Made by a program: the position numbers and the translations under genes. Of a stretch of 64,000 nucleotides of DNA, positions 21,101 to 30,042 are shown in pieces. Location of the stretch: assembly GCF_900078745.1 (NCBI RefSeq), contig NZ_FKII01000079.1, positions 1-64,000 on the forward strand, written 5' to 3'. Within the stretch, counting starts at the first letter, position 1; each line of letters starts with the position of its first letter. This stretch comes from Candidatus Ichthyocystis sparus. GTDB taxonomy: Bacteria; Pseudomonadota; Gammaproteobacteria; Burkholderiales; 2013Ark19i. The notes beneath the pieces were generated by a model. That model was given only the letters and a program-made list of their open reading frames with translations, was not told the origin of the DNA and made no database searches.

Positions 21101-21359
21101 AAGTAAAAAAGTAAATAAGGTTAAAGAGGGCCACCCACACATTGTGGATATGATAAAAAATGGTGAGATTGATTTTATTTTGAATACAGTAGATGAGAGG
21201 GTGTCATCCATCGTGGACTCACGCTCTATACGAACCACTGCAGTATCCAAATCAGTTGTTGTTTATACCACTATAGAAAGCGCTGCAGCGGCATGTCAAA
21301 GCCTCCTAGCATCATCTGTGATAGATGTATACAGCATGCAGTCAATACACATGTGCTAA
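18150..21359 (+). CDS. carB: Carbamoyl-phosphate synthase large subunit
   Basis: Synthesises carbamoyl phosphate from bicarbonate, ammonia and two ATP. The 1069-residue product has normal length and the two homologous ATP-grasp halves: [19 protein letters not shown] at the N-terminus and [17 protein letters not shown] near residue 560, each with VRPSF/Y-LGG loops. The final 140 residues form the allosteric MGS-like domain ([15 protein letters not shown]). The ATG at 18150 has an agagga ribosome-binding site. It converges on greA with one base between stop codons. Confidence 0.97.
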   Translation: MPRRNDIKSILIIGAGPIIIGQACEFDYSGVQACKSLRKEGYRIILANSNPATTMTDSGVADVTYIEPLVPSVIEKIIQKERPDAILPTMGGQTALNCAVLLAKSGCLDNYGVEIIGARLDAIEKAEDRQMFKSCMERIGLESARSGMAHNMDEALAIQSEIGFPVVIRPSFTLGGSGGGIAYNAEEFLSISELGFSVSPVHQLLIEESLLGWKEFELEVVRDCKDNCIVVCAIENIDPMGIHTGDSMTITPAQTLTDSEYQRMRRFAIAVLREVGVDTGGSNVQFAVNPQDGRMVVIEMNPRVSRSSALASKATGFPIAKIAALLAVGYTLDELSNNVLGVNIPSSFEPSIDYVVIKIPRFSFEKFPLASDRLTTQMKSVGEVMAIGSTFEESFQKALRSLERGVDGFEERTRDLEVLMRELVETGPLRVLYVADALRAKVPLEEVFRLTRIDHWFLSRIEELVRIESVTKNLRLDDFGAEDILFLKQRGFSDLRISTLIGCSEQEFRERRFKYNIHPVFKQVDSCAAEFPSSTLYLYSTYQRYEEYIPDDNDNRVLILGGGPNRIGQGLEFDYCCVCAAGSLRDHGYKTIMLNCNPETVSTDSDVSDCLYFEPLTLEDILEVVRVEKPLGVIVQFGGQTPLNLACLLEANGVPIWGTSPDMIDCAEDRQRSGFMLSSLGLRQPENRIARTAEEAIYLADEVGYPLVVRPSYVLGGRAMEIVHRSEDLLRYMDEAVVVAKDSPILLDRFLNHAIEVDVDAVSDGRDVIIGGIMEHIEEAGIHSGDSSCVMPTNSLSDELLLELKRQTILLAKAFNIVGLVNVQFAIQNGDVYVLEVNPRASRTVPFVSRAANCSLSRIAALCMAGVSLVEQGLDCDVSLPHGYYFVKEVVFPFAKLLGVDTILGPEMRSTGEVMGVGTSFSEAFVKSQLASGKELPSSGVAFLSVKDSDKTQAVHIAAALREIGFHLVATSGTAEALRDADIPSKKVNKVKEGHPHIVDMIKNGEIDFILNTVDERVSSIVDSRSIRTTAVSKSVVVYTTIESAAAACQSLLASSVIDVYSMQSIHMC

Positions 21360-21360
21360 T

Positions 21361-21834
21361 CTAAATATACTCTATCGCAAGTATGTCGTAGCTTCTTATT
21401 CCGGCAGGTGCTTCTACTTCGGCTGTGCTGCCTACATGCTTTCCTATAAGAGCACGAGCTAATGGCGAGTTTATTGATATCTTGCCATTTTTTAGATCAG
21501 CTTCATCTTCTCCTACGATTTGATACTGCACCTTTTCCTCTGTGTCTAGATCTAGCAGAGTTACCGTGGACCCAAAGACGCATTCTTCACACTTTATTGC
21601 TGAAGGGTCTATAACTTCAGCCATGGAAAGCTTAAGCATAATTTCTTGAATACGCCCCTCAACAAATCCTTGACGCTCTTTTGCTGCTTCATATTCAGCA
21701 TTTTCTGACAGATCACCATGTGCCCTGGCCTCCTGAAGAGCCAATATAACGCTAGGCCTTTCAACATATTTTAGCCTATACAACTCCTTTTCTAGTTCTT
21801 CAGCGCCACGTTTTGTTATAGGAAATCGTTTCAC
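21361..21834 (-). CDS. greA: Transcription elongation factor GreA
   Basis: GreA rescues backtracked RNA polymerase by stimulating transcript cleavage. The 157-residue protein has the N-terminal coiled coil with the acidic tip (GDLSENAEYEAAKERQ) and the C-terminal FKBP-like domain (NGKISINSPLARALIGK). The start is GTG at 21834, preceded by aaggac. greA follows carB in many betaproteobacteria, but here it is on the opposite strand, so a local inversion is likely. Confidence 0.95.
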   Translation of the reverse strand: MKRFPITKRGAEELEKELYRLKYVERPSVILALQEARAHGDLSENAEYEAAKERQGFVEGRIQEIMLKLSMAEVIDPSAIKCEECVFGSTVTLLDLDTEEKVQYQIVGEDEADLKNGKISINSPLARALIGKHVGSTAEVEAPAGIRSYDILAIEYI

Positions 21835-21861
21835 AGACCAGTCCTTACAAGATATAAATTT

Positions 21862-22839
21862 TCATAACCCAGCAAGCATTGCTTTAGCATCCTCATACTG
21901 CTTACATAAACGATCAACAAGATCATCTATCTTTGGAATATCAGTAATTGCTGCAGCTCCGTGTCCAGCACTCCATACATCCTTCCATGCCTTCTTGTCC
22001 CCATCAGCGTGTTTTTCCGCAACATCACTAAAACCAAACTCTTTCGAATTTTTTGGCATATTGCTTGGGTCTAATCCAGCAAGTTCGATTGATTTTTTAA
22101 GGTAATTTGCTGGGATACCTGTAAAGTACGAGCTCATTACTATACCTGATGTTCCTGATGATACTATTTGATCTTTATATTCCTGCGGTACCAGAGTGTC
22201 TTGTGTTGCTATGAATCTGGTTCCCATGTAGGCAAAATCAGCACCCATTATCCTGGCTGATAAAACATCTATACCAGAAGATATTCCACCAGCCAATACG
22301 ATTATTCCTTTATACCACTGTCTTGTTTCTGCTATAAATGCGAAAGGATTCAAAGACCCTGAGTGTCCACCAGCACCAGAACATACCAAAATAATTCCAT
22401 CTGCACCCGCTTCAGCAGCTTTTTCGGCATGCCTCTTTGATATGGCATCGTGAAAAACTAGTCCTCCCCAGCTGTGAACTTCAGGTAATACTTCCTTTGG
22501 TGCTCTGAGGCTAGTTATTACTAGCGGAACCTTGTGTTTTGCAATTACCTTTAAATCATGTTCTAAACGCTTATTGGAAGGATCAAGAATTAAATTAACT
22601 CCGTAAGGTGAAACTATGGAATCCGGGTTTTTTTGCTTTTGCTCTGTGCAAGCTTCCTCAATTTTGCTGCACCACTCAGTTAATTGTTCCTCAGGACGCG
22701 CATTAAGCGAGGGGAAAGTTCCTATTACACCAGATAGGCATTGTTTAATTACTGTTTTATAGTTAGATACTATAAACATAGGTGAACAAATAACAGGTAT
22801 ACGATATGCAAACTTAGTTTTTGCCGGCGAATAAATCAT
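21862..22839 (-). CDS. Nitronate monooxygenase-like flavoprotein (2-nitropropane dioxygenase family)
   Basis: The 325-residue TIM-barrel protein has features of the NMO/FabK family: PVICSPMFIVSN at the N-terminus, EAGADGIILVCSGAGGHSG with the FMN-phosphate loop, and IVLAGGISSGIDVLSARIMGA. Members oxidise nitronates such as propionate 3-nitronate, or are enoyl-ACP reductases; the exact substrate cannot be read from sequence. The start at 22839 follows a clear aggaga ribosome-binding site, so the longer frame to 22890 is rejected. It lies 27 bases upstream of greA on the same strand. Confidence 0.82.
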   Translation of the reverse strand: MIYSPAKTKFAYRIPVICSPMFIVSNYKTVIKQCLSGVIGTFPSLNARPEEQLTEWCSKIEEACTEQKQKNPDSIVSPYGVNLILDPSNKRLEHDLKVIAKHKVPLVITSLRAPKEVLPEVHSWGGLVFHDAISKRHAEKAAEAGADGIILVCSGAGGHSGSLNPFAFIAETRQWYKGIIVLAGGISSGIDVLSARIMGADFAYMGTRFIATQDTLVPQEYKDQIVSSGTSGIVMSSYFTGIPANYLKKSIELAGLDPSNMPKNSKEFGFSDVAEKHADGDKKAWKDVWSAGHGAAAITDIPKIDDLVDRLCKQYEDAKAMLAGL

Positions 22840-23387
22840 GCATTCTCCTATGAAATTTATTACTTTTAAAAAGTTAATTCTTAATAGCAACTTTTACCTT
22901 AGGTGTGCTACGGGCACGGCGCAAAATTAGCTACGGCGACTACTGCTAGCCCGTATTATAACAATACAGCTTATCTTTTGGGGTAGGTACGTTTACTACT
23001 CAAATGCTATCGGGATATTAGCTTTCATTATGGATAGAGACAGCTACCCACCCACCACCTTGACATAAGAATGTTTTTTTATCAAGGGCCGCAATACTTA
23101 GGAAAGCATCTCTTGCTGCTATCTTACGTACTACCTAAATGGTAGCTATTGGTATTGTTGAGAAATTATTTATATTTTTACAACTATATGAAATTAGTAA
23201 CTATGTTTTGTGTTAGTTTGCTTTTTTATGGCTACAAGAGTAGTGTTTTTATTTTGGCATAAACACAAAAAACTCTTGCTGCAAGGCATGTCCGTAAAGA
23301 CATACCTCTTGCTAAATTCCACGTAATAGTTACCACTGCCGTATTATTGAATCCAAATCCCTGCGGCTAGCAACCGGATTCTTATGG
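22840..23387. other. Gene-free stretch before the IS30 remnant
   Basis: About 550 bases with no convincing gene. A TTGACA occurs at about 23061 but no matching -10 box follows at a suitable distance. The sequence between the nitronate monooxygenase gene and the transposase remnant looks like decayed or insertion-disturbed DNA. Confidence 0.4.
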
Positions 23388-23502
23388 CTATAGTCGTCGT
23401 GCAATGGCACTACACTTATCAGTGTGCACCATTGTTGTACCCGCATTTGTTAACAGATGGTAACTACAACGTTGCCAAGTTATTTGCCTGAGTATTTCAT
23501 GT

Positions 23503-23910
23503 TCATTTTTGGTTGCTAGGTAAGTGAGACCAGAGCGTTCCCCCTTTGCGTTTGTCTTCATATACACGCTTGTATATGGTTTCATGACTTATACGGAACT
23601 TACCGTGCTCTTTTAGGTGGGTTGCTATTTTTTCTGGGCTCCATCCCTGTTTTAATTTTACCTGAGCAAATTCCCAAGCTTGAGGGCTGACACGTCTACC
23701 GTTGGAACAGCTAATTTTTGAACGTTGGCGTGCTTTTTCCTGTGCTTGTCTGGGCCTGTAACCACGCTGGCCCTTATTTCTCTTAATTTCTCTGCTTATT
23801 GTTGATATGCTTCTGTTTAATAAATGAGCGACTTCTGTTATAGAGAAACCTTTTTGGCTTAGCTCATATATCATGAATCGCTCTCTTTCATTGATATGAG
23901 AATACTTCAT
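23503..23910 (-). pseudogene. Truncated IS30-family transposase
   Basis: The 135 codons match the N-terminal third of an IS30 transposase: HINERERFMIYELSQKGFS, the helix-turn-helix EVAHLLNRSISTISREIKRN, and WSPEKIATHLKEHGKFRISHETIYKRVY. Homology stops after GGTLWSHL and the frame ends at once, so the DDE catalytic domain (about 200 residues) is missing. A second frame at 23388-23585 shows no clear transposase similarity. No terminal inverted repeats were found. The element is therefore an immobile relic. Confidence 0.85.
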
Positions 23911-24066
23911 AGTCTTCCCCCATTACTACAATACTAGTAGGTAACATCATGTGTGTAATGTACATTACCTGTTTATCATAATGCTAACTTTTCTGGAAGA
24001 AAAAAGACTACATTTTTCTACAACGAGGAAAAAAATTATGCCATACGGATAAGCTTGTCGGTGTTT

Positions 24067-25068
24067 TTAGGTGAGATATTTAGGTACATCTATATTATGC
24101 TTATCAAGACATTCATATAGTGCTAGGGACATTTTTTGGCATACTAAAGCTATATTCTTCTTCTTTGCAGGAAGCGTGTCTACATTCGTAATAATTTGAA
24201 TTAGAATCATTCTGCCCTTGGAGAAAGCAGTACTGTGGAAGTCAGATACCAAATGTGATGTCTCTTTGTCACGTGCGCGGAATAGTAGATTTCTAAACTC
24301 CTCTACCAGATCGGCATGTATCATCTGGTCACTATATACCTGAGAAGGGATGTGGCTTTCTATTATGCTATATTCCTTCTTTATATCATCTTCCTTCATG
24401 GGCCACGTAGGACCACTGTTGATTTTTCCTGTAAACCATTGCAGGAAGGTTTTGCAATACTCAGGTATCGATTTCTCGTTTTTTGCATTGGCGTGTTTTC
24501 TGTTATCTATGAGTAAGGATTCCACCTCCATTTTGTGAAAAGCGTTGAGCAGGGAATCTATCCATTTTTGATGTGAGCTTAACGTAAAAAGACACTTGTA
24601 CTCTCCAAGAATGCCAATGCTCCTTTCCTTAGTTGCTATCCTGAACACATGTGTTTTAAGATGTGATAGCATGTTGCTGGATAAACAGTACAATATTTCA
24701 AACGAACACTCCGTTTCAGAGAGAATGCTCTTAGAGAAAGTGGACCTACAGCAGCTCTCTAGATCCGTTAAGCTTTTCTTTATGAGCGAGCAATCAGATA
24801 ACAAGCAGCGGCGATTTTTCTGTATCCGCAAAGTTGATTGAACTATATCCATGAGAATCTTAGAAAACTGACGATGAAAAATTTCTAGCAATGCTCCATT
24901 TGCATCCGCCTCTATGCGATGAGGTACTTCCTCAAGAGAGTGATTGCGGCCAGAATATGAATTTGTCCTAGAATAAACCGACACGCGTCCCATGCTAGGG
25001 ACATGAGAGCAACCTAGCTCAATCTTTTTTTTGGATGTCATGTTGCTTAGTATTTGTTCTTGTTGCAT
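24067..25068 (-). CDS. Hypothetical protein, 333 aa, unrecognised
   Basis: I do not recognise this protein. The ATG at 25068 is preceded by aaaggcggggtga, a strong ribosome-binding site, which favours it over the upstream start at 25113. The sequence is soluble, probably mostly helical, with several cysteines (for example ESCCRSTFSK) and no signal peptide or membrane segment. It lies just upstream of the IS30 relic in an island of poorly conserved genes, and a 20-base tandem repeat lies 70-110 bases before its start. A secreted effector is one possibility, without direct evidence. Confidence 0.7.
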   Translation of the reverse strand: MQQEQILSNMTSKKKIELGCSHVPSMGRVSVYSRTNSYSGRNHSLEEVPHRIEADANGALLEIFHRQFSKILMDIVQSTLRIQKNRRCLLSDCSLIKKSLTDLESCCRSTFSKSILSETECSFEILYCLSSNMLSHLKTHVFRIATKERSIGILGEYKCLFTLSSHQKWIDSLLNAFHKMEVESLLIDNRKHANAKNEKSIPEYCKTFLQWFTGKINSGPTWPMKEDDIKKEYSIIESHIPSQVYSDQMIHADLVEEFRNLLFRARDKETSHLVSDFHSTAFSKGRMILIQIITNVDTLPAKKKNIALVCQKMSLALYECLDKHNIDVPKYLT

Positions 25069-25140
25069 AATCACCCCGCCTTTCACAACTCTACAATCAG
25101 TATGCAATACCAAACAACAACATACCTACACGTAGTAAAC

Positions 25141-25180
25141 GTTCATCCCAGATTCTATATGTTCATCCTAGATTCTATAC
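25141..25180. repeat. Two 20-base tandem copies upstream of the 333-aa gene
   Basis: The unit gttcatcccagattctatat (25141-25160) is repeated next to itself with two changes (25161-25180). It lies 73-112 bases upstream of the start codon of the minus-strand gene at 24067-25068, a position suitable for a regulator-binding site. It could also be a chance duplication. Confidence 0.75.
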
Positions 25181-25395
25181 AGATGGACAGAATATTTATA
25201 TGAGGACTAAGCCTACGTAAGTACCCTATCACATCTCATAGCTCATCGCGTGTTGCGTATTATGAATTTACTAATTCTACCGCCTAGATAACTATTAGGA
25301 CATAGACCTAATAGAACAACCTAATATTTGTACTTAATATTTCTACCTAAATATTTAAATATATTGTTTGGTAACCGAATAGACTGGTACTGTGG

Positions 25396-26226
25396 TTACC
25401 AAGATTGTTTCAAGGATAGTATTAGTGATCTTATTGGTGTAATGCTTACAGGGTATTGGTTAATTATTTCTACATTCTTTCTTATTTTTTTTAGAAATAA
25501 AATGCTTATTTCACCTGAAATTATTATCGGAGACAAATTCTTGGACGTAGCTAGGTGTTTTCTCTTGGGTGAAAGTTTCTTGTGTTCCAGGATGTCGTCT
25601 ATTTCGTGTTTTATAAATTTTTGCCATTTTCCTCTATCTAGTGTTGGGTTGAAAACAACATCTAAGGGAATGCTAAATTTATTACATCTTTCTAGCGATA
25701 TAGGTAGGATATTTTGTTTAATCCAATATCCGTAATAGCGAATACAATGGATCCTTTGACACAAGATTCCTTGAGTGTTTGCCTCTCGTAGTTCAAAATG
25801 GCTCTTATTGCCTAGTAATTCGGCTATTATTGTGAACAGGTATCCTCCTAGTTTTTGGTGTAGTAGGGTGGATGTATCGACTGTGGTAGTTTTTCTGGGT
25901 AGAATCGTGACAAATCCATCTATAATTTCCTCTAAATACTCAACGTGTATGAGGTAACTTAGTTCGCTTTCTTGCAAGCGTTGGGTTAGAGGGTGTTGGG
26001 ATTTATGCTTAGAGAAGCGTTCAATTTCAGTTTTCCACCACAGTAGTTTGTGGTAGCTGGCAGTTTCGCTCTGTGATGTTAGTGCGGTTTTGTCCCATTC
26101 TTGGATAAGTTCGCAGAATGTTTGGAGGTATTGTAATTTACTGTTTTTTATGTGTCTGAATGCGTAGTAAAAATCTGATCCGGGTGTTGTTAGTGATGCT
26201 CCGAGACATATGATTGGTACTTTCAT
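25396..26226 (-). CDS. Squalene/phytoene synthase-like protein with degenerate Asp motifs
   Basis: The 276-residue protein follows the squalene/phytoene synthase pattern: SDFYYAFRHI near residue 17, TFCELIQEWD at 36-45, LLWWKTEIERF at 61-71, QHPLT at 77-81, YLEEIIDG at 97-104, and ILPISLERCNKF at 173-184. In active enzymes the first motif reads like FCRxxDDxxDE and a second NxxRDxxED motif follows the middle of the protein. Here both have lost their Asp residues, the second region reading CIRYYGYWIKQ. It is probably a non-catalytic relative, as with the mitochondrial NDUFAF6 group, or has a new function. The family call is by eye. Confidence 0.65.
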   Translation of the reverse strand: MKVPIICLGASLTTPGSDFYYAFRHIKNSKLQYLQTFCELIQEWDKTALTSQSETASYHKLLWWKTEIERFSKHKSQHPLTQRLQESELSYLIHVEYLEEIIDGFVTILPRKTTTVDTSTLLHQKLGGYLFTIIAELLGNKSHFELREANTQGILCQRIHCIRYYGYWIKQNILPISLERCNKFSIPLDVVFNPTLDRGKWQKFIKHEIDDILEHKKLSPKRKHLATSKNLSPIIISGEISILFLKKIRKNVEIINQYPVSITPIRSLILSLKQSW

Positions 26227-26416
26227 TATGTTCTCTTGATTATGGTGGGATTTGTAAGTTTATCAGAAACTTGTTGTTAGATTTTTGGGCCACTTGAATT
26301 TATAAGGTTGTTTTTTTTAGTAGAATCGTTAGTTTTTATGATTTCTTTTGTGGTGTTTTAGTTTCGAATAATTTAGGTTTGTTTTGCCTTTTTAGAAAAA
26401 TTTAATATAGGCAAGA

Positions 26417-26501
26417 GCGAAGGTGGCGGAATTGGTAGACGCACTGGATTTAGGTTTCAGCGCCTTGCGGTATGAGGGTTCGAGTCCCTTCCTTCGCACC
26501 A
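26417..26501 (+). tRNA. tRNA-Leu (anticodon TAG)
   Basis: The 85-base class II tRNA has acceptor stem gcgaagg / ccttcgc, a ggcggaattggtagacgc D arm, an anticodon stem ctgga/ttcag around tttaggt (anticodon TAG), a long variable arm, a T arm with ggttcgagtcc, and encoded CCA. It lies 53 bases before tig, an arrangement common in betaproteobacteria. Confidence 0.95.
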
Positions 26502-26554
26502 CTTGCTCCACAAGAAGGTGGTTTAGTCACTGTGTTTTAGGTAAGGGGTGTGCT

Positions 26555-27964
26555 GTGAGTCTTGTTCTTCAGAGTAGTGATGGTGTGTCGAATGAAGTCG
26601 ATAATCAAGCTGATCTTGATTCACCTCTATATCGTTCTTTTGAACTATTTGTTGATGAGGACAGTGTTTTTTCGTCTGTAGAAGAGGAATTAAGGAAAAT
26701 AGCTAAAACTGCTAAATGGCCTGGTTTTCGGCCTGGCAAGGTCCCTCTTAAGATGATTTCCAATAGGCACCGGGATTCTGTTTTACATGAGGTTATTAGA
26801 ACTTCTCTAAACATGAAGTTGCGCCAGAAGATTAATGATGAATCGTGGCTAATGTGCAAGCTTATATCAGCTGATTTATTTACCCATAAAGAGGGTGAGG
26901 GTTGGGTATTTAAGGTCGAGATTGAGATTTTTCCAGATTTGGACTTTGAAGATTGGCAGGATATCAAGGCTACTATTTACTCTTGTGAGGTTCAACCTGG
27001 AGATGTGGATACTGCTATTACTCGTCTTAGGAAGGGTATGGCTGATTTGGTTGATAAGGATGGTCCTGCTACTTCTGGAGATTGTGTTTTTATAAAAGGG
27101 GATGTTTATTTTTCTGAAAAGGAGTCTGGTGAGATTGTTCAGCGTCCGTTATCAGTGATGGTTTCTCTAGATGATCCTAGTGAATCTTTACAATCTAGTT
27201 TGCTTGGTTCTGAAGTTGGTGACAAGCTCCATTTGAATTGGGTTCCTCCTGTTTCTTGGCAAGGAGTTCCAGCTGGTGTAGATGCTAGGCTTGAGGTTTT
27301 GGTAGATGCAGTTAAGAAGCTAAGTGTTCCAGATGTTGATCGGTGCTTTTTGGATCGCTTAGGCTTACCGGAGGAAGAAGGTGAGGAAAACATGCGGGAG
27401 GAGATTTTTAGTTTGCTGTCTTTTCACGCTGAGAAGATGTTGGCGCAGTGGACAGAGATGTCGTTTTTTTGCGGGCTCATGGAGAAGATAAAAATCGTCA
27501 TACCAAAATCAATAAAGGAAGATATATCAAAGAATTACATGGCATATTTGCAGCGCAATCATTTTGCTGCACGACGTTTGGGAGCTGTTTCTAATCTACA
27601 AAAAGCTAAGGACGACTTCTTGGATCCTGTTTTTGTAGATTACTTAGGTTTTAGAGAAGTCTTGACCGTTTTGTTAACTAGGAGTGCTAATTTTACTGTT
27701 TCTGGAGAGGAGCTTAAAGCTGCGATGCTTGAGGAGATGAAGTTTAATCCTTCACAGAATTTGTTTAAGGACTCTAGAAAGTTGGATTTACTCACTAGTT
27801 TGGTACGTACATCACTACTTATGAAGAAGATTATTTTTTGGTTAATTGAGCGTTGTCAAACTTCTAAGCATGTTTTTGATTTTGAAGAATTATTGAGAAT
27901 TGAATCGTCAGCTGAGCCAGACTTAGAGTATAGAGCACGTATTGAAAGTGTTTCTTTCTGCTAG
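26555..27964 (+). CDS. tig: Trigger factor
   Basis: Ribosome-bound chaperone and prolyl isomerase that meets nascent chains. The ribosome-binding signature is seen as WPGFRPGKVPLKMI about 50 residues from the start. A divergent FKBP-type domain and the long helical substrate-binding C-terminus follow. The product is 469 residues, somewhat longer than the usual 430-450. The start is GTG at 26555, with aaggggtg five bases before it. An in-frame start at 26423 would run through the tRNA and is rejected. The order tig-clpP-clpX-lon is the classic proteostasis cluster. Confidence 0.93.
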   Translation: MSLVLQSSDGVSNEVDNQADLDSPLYRSFELFVDEDSVFSSVEEELRKIAKTAKWPGFRPGKVPLKMISNRHRDSVLHEVIRTSLNMKLRQKINDESWLMCKLISADLFTHKEGEGWVFKVEIEIFPDLDFEDWQDIKATIYSCEVQPGDVDTAITRLRKGMADLVDKDGPATSGDCVFIKGDVYFSEKESGEIVQRPLSVMVSLDDPSESLQSSLLGSEVGDKLHLNWVPPVSWQGVPAGVDARLEVLVDAVKKLSVPDVDRCFLDRLGLPEEEGEENMREEIFSLLSFHAEKMLAQWTEMSFFCGLMEKIKIVIPKSIKEDISKNYMAYLQRNHFAARRLGAVSNLQKAKDDFLDPVFVDYLGFREVLTVLLTRSANFTVSGEELKAAMLEEMKFNPSQNLFKDSRKLDLLTSLVRTSLLMKKIIFWLIERCQTSKHVFDFEELLRIESSAEPDLEYRARIESVSFC

Positions 27965-28044
27965 TCTTTATCTAGTACGAGATATCGGTTGTGTCTTATA
28001 ACGGGCACTTTGTAATAACAGGAAAAATTATTATTGAGGACTTT

Positions 28045-28680
28045 ATGAGTTTTTTTTCTGAGGACAATGAAATTAAGAATTTGAATTATGTGCCTATGGT
28101 CATAGAGCAGACCGGTCGAGGTGAGCGTGCGTACGATATATATTCACGCTTACTGAAAGAGAGAGTTGTGTTCCTTGTTGGCCCTATAGACTACATGAGT
28201 GCTAACTTGATTGTGGCACAGCTTCTTTTTTTGGAATCAGAAAATCCAGATAAGGACATATTTCTTTACATAAATTCTCCTGGCGGTAGTGTAACTGCGG
28301 GTATGGCTATCTATGACACTATGCAGTTTGTAAAGTCTGATGTTAGTACTTTGTGTACTGGTCAGGCAGCTAGCATGGGTGCTTTTTTACTAGCTGCAGG
28401 CGCTAGTGGCAAGCGTATTTGTTTGCCTAATGCCAGGGTTATGATTCATCAGCCATTAGGTGGTTTTCAGGGTCAAGCATCAGATATAGAGATTCATGCC
28501 AAGGAGATACTTTATCTGCGGGAGCGTTTGAATGGTATATTGTCAGAGCATACCAAGCAGTCTATAGCGGTAATAGAGCGCGATACTGACCGTGATTTTT
28601 TTATGTCTGCAGAAGAAGCTAAGACCTATGGGATAGTCGACAAGATCCTTTCAAAGCGTACAAAGGAAGAGGGAGCATAA
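28045..28680 (+). CDS. clpP: ATP-dependent Clp protease proteolytic subunit
   Basis: Serine protease that forms the barrel of ClpXP. The 211-residue protein has the triad: Ser110 in [11 protein letters not shown], His135 in [10 protein letters not shown], and an Asp near 184 in ERDTDRD. The body ([20 protein letters not shown], shown here in part) is standard. The ATG at 28045 with a ttgagga ribosome-binding site is preferred to 27991. It ends 12 bases before clpX. Confidence 0.96.
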   Translation: MSFFSEDNEIKNLNYVPMVIEQTGRGERAYDIYSRLLKERVVFLVGPIDYMSANLIVAQLLFLESENPDKDIFLYINSPGGSVTAGMAIYDTMQFVKSDVSTLCTGQAASMGAFLLAAGASGKRICLPNARVMIHQPLGGFQGQASDIEIHAKEILYLRERLNGILSEHTKQSIAVIERDTDRDFFMSAEEAKTYGIVDKILSKRTKEEGA

Positions 28681-28692
28681 AGGGGGTTTTGT

Positions 28693-29979
28693 ATGTCTAA
28701 AGAAAAATCTGATCAGCGCTCTATGTGCTGTTCTTTTTGTGGGAAAGATCAGGATGCTGTTAAGAAGTTAATAGCAGGACCGTCTGTATTCATATGTGAC
28801 GAATGTGTTGTTCTCTGCAGTGGTATTATTTGTGATGACTTGCATTCTACTGGGGAGCAAGTTGACGGATCGTTATCTGGTAATAAGTTACCGACTCCCA
28901 AAAAAATTAAGGAGTTTTTAGATCTATATATTGTTGGCCAAGAGAGAGCAAAGAGAGTTCTTTCTGTTGCTGTGCACAACCACTACAAGCGACTTCGTCA
29001 ATCATCCAATTCAGAGGATGTTGAGATTGCTAAGTCTAATATTCTCCTGATAGGTCCTACTGGATCCGGTAAAACTTTGTTGGCTCAGACCTTGGCCAGA
29101 ATTTTGGATGTGCCTTTTGCAATAGCCGATGCCACTACTCTTACGGAGGCTGGTTATGTGGGGGAAGATGTAGAAAATGTTATCCAGAAGCTTTTACAAA
29201 AGTGTGATTATAATGTTGAGAAGGCAGGGCAGGGGATTATATATGTGGATGAGATTGATAAGATTTCTCGTCGTTCTGAAAATCCTTCCATTACCCGTGA
29301 TGTGTCCGGTGAGGGTGTACAGCAGGGTCTACTGAAGCTGATAGAAGGTACTGTTGCTTCTGTTCCCCCTCACGGTGGAAGAAAGCACCCAAATCAGGAG
29401 TTTATTCACGTAAATACTACTAATATTCTTTTTATATGTGGTGGTTCTTTTGAGGGCCTAGAGAAAACCATTAGTGAGCGCCTTGAGCATGCTGGTATAG
29501 GGTTTTTGGCTAATGTTAGGGGTAAGGATGGAGGGACTGGTCCATCTGCATCTGAGGTTTTACAGAAGGTTGAGTCACAGGATTTAGTGAAATTTGGCCT
29601 TATCCCTGAGTTTATTGGTCGGTTGCCTGTGCTTGTGACACTTGATAGCCTTGATAAGGCTGCCTTAGTTCGTATTTTAACTGTTCCTAGGAGTGCCCTT
29701 GTAAAGCAGTACGGTAAGCTGTTTTCCCTGGAGGGAGTTGAGCTGGAGGTAACTGAGTCCGCTTTGGAGGCTATTGCCTCTAAGGCTGAGTTGTTGAAGA
29801 TAGGAGCCCGGGGCTTGAGATCCATCTTAGAGGGGATTTTGCTCGATGTTATGTTTGATTTGCCAGATTTGGAGAATGTTGAGAGAGTAGTTGTTGATAA
29901 ATCTCAGGTTGTTGATTCTGTTCCGCCGATTTTGGTTTACCGTCAGGACGATACCAAGAAATCTACGGCTGTAAACTAG
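28693..29979 (+). CDS. clpX: Clp protease ATPase subunit ClpX
   Basis: AAA+ unfoldase that selects and feeds substrates to ClpP. The N-terminal zinc-binding domain has Cys13, Cys16, Cys35 and Cys38 (CSFCGKDQ and ICDEC). Walker A is GPTGSGKT and Walker B is IIYVDEIDK. The IGF loop that docks on ClpP is seen as the [10 protein letters not shown] segment. Length is 428 residues, as in E. coli. An agggggt ribosome-binding site precedes the ATG. Confidence 0.97.
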   Translation: MSKEKSDQRSMCCSFCGKDQDAVKKLIAGPSVFICDECVVLCSGIICDDLHSTGEQVDGSLSGNKLPTPKKIKEFLDLYIVGQERAKRVLSVAVHNHYKRLRQSSNSEDVEIAKSNILLIGPTGSGKTLLAQTLARILDVPFAIADATTLTEAGYVGEDVENVIQKLLQKCDYNVEKAGQGIIYVDEIDKISRRSENPSITRDVSGEGVQQGLLKLIEGTVASVPPHGGRKHPNQEFIHVNTTNILFICGGSFEGLEKTISERLEHAGIGFLANVRGKDGGTGPSASEVLQKVESQDLVKFGLIPEFIGRLPVLVTLDSLDKAALVRILTVPRSALVKQYGKLFSLEGVELEVTESALEAIASKAELLKIGARGLRSILEGILLDVMFDLPDLENVERVVVDKSQVVDSVPPILVYRQDDTKKSTAVN

Positions 29980-30042
29980 GTGTTTCTTTCCCCCGTCTGT
30001 TGATTTTGTCCTTTGTCTGTATTTTTTGAAAGAGAGGGAGAT

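Noticed and set aside
23388-23585. Frame after the truncated transposase considered as its frameshifted continuation
   Set aside because: The translated sequence shows no DDE motifs or other IS30 features, so the transposase is treated as truncated rather than frameshifted.
26423-26554. In-frame upstream extension of trigger factor beginning inside tRNA-Leu
   Set aside because: The extension translates the tRNA itself. A GTG at 26555 with a good ribosome-binding site gives the normal protein.
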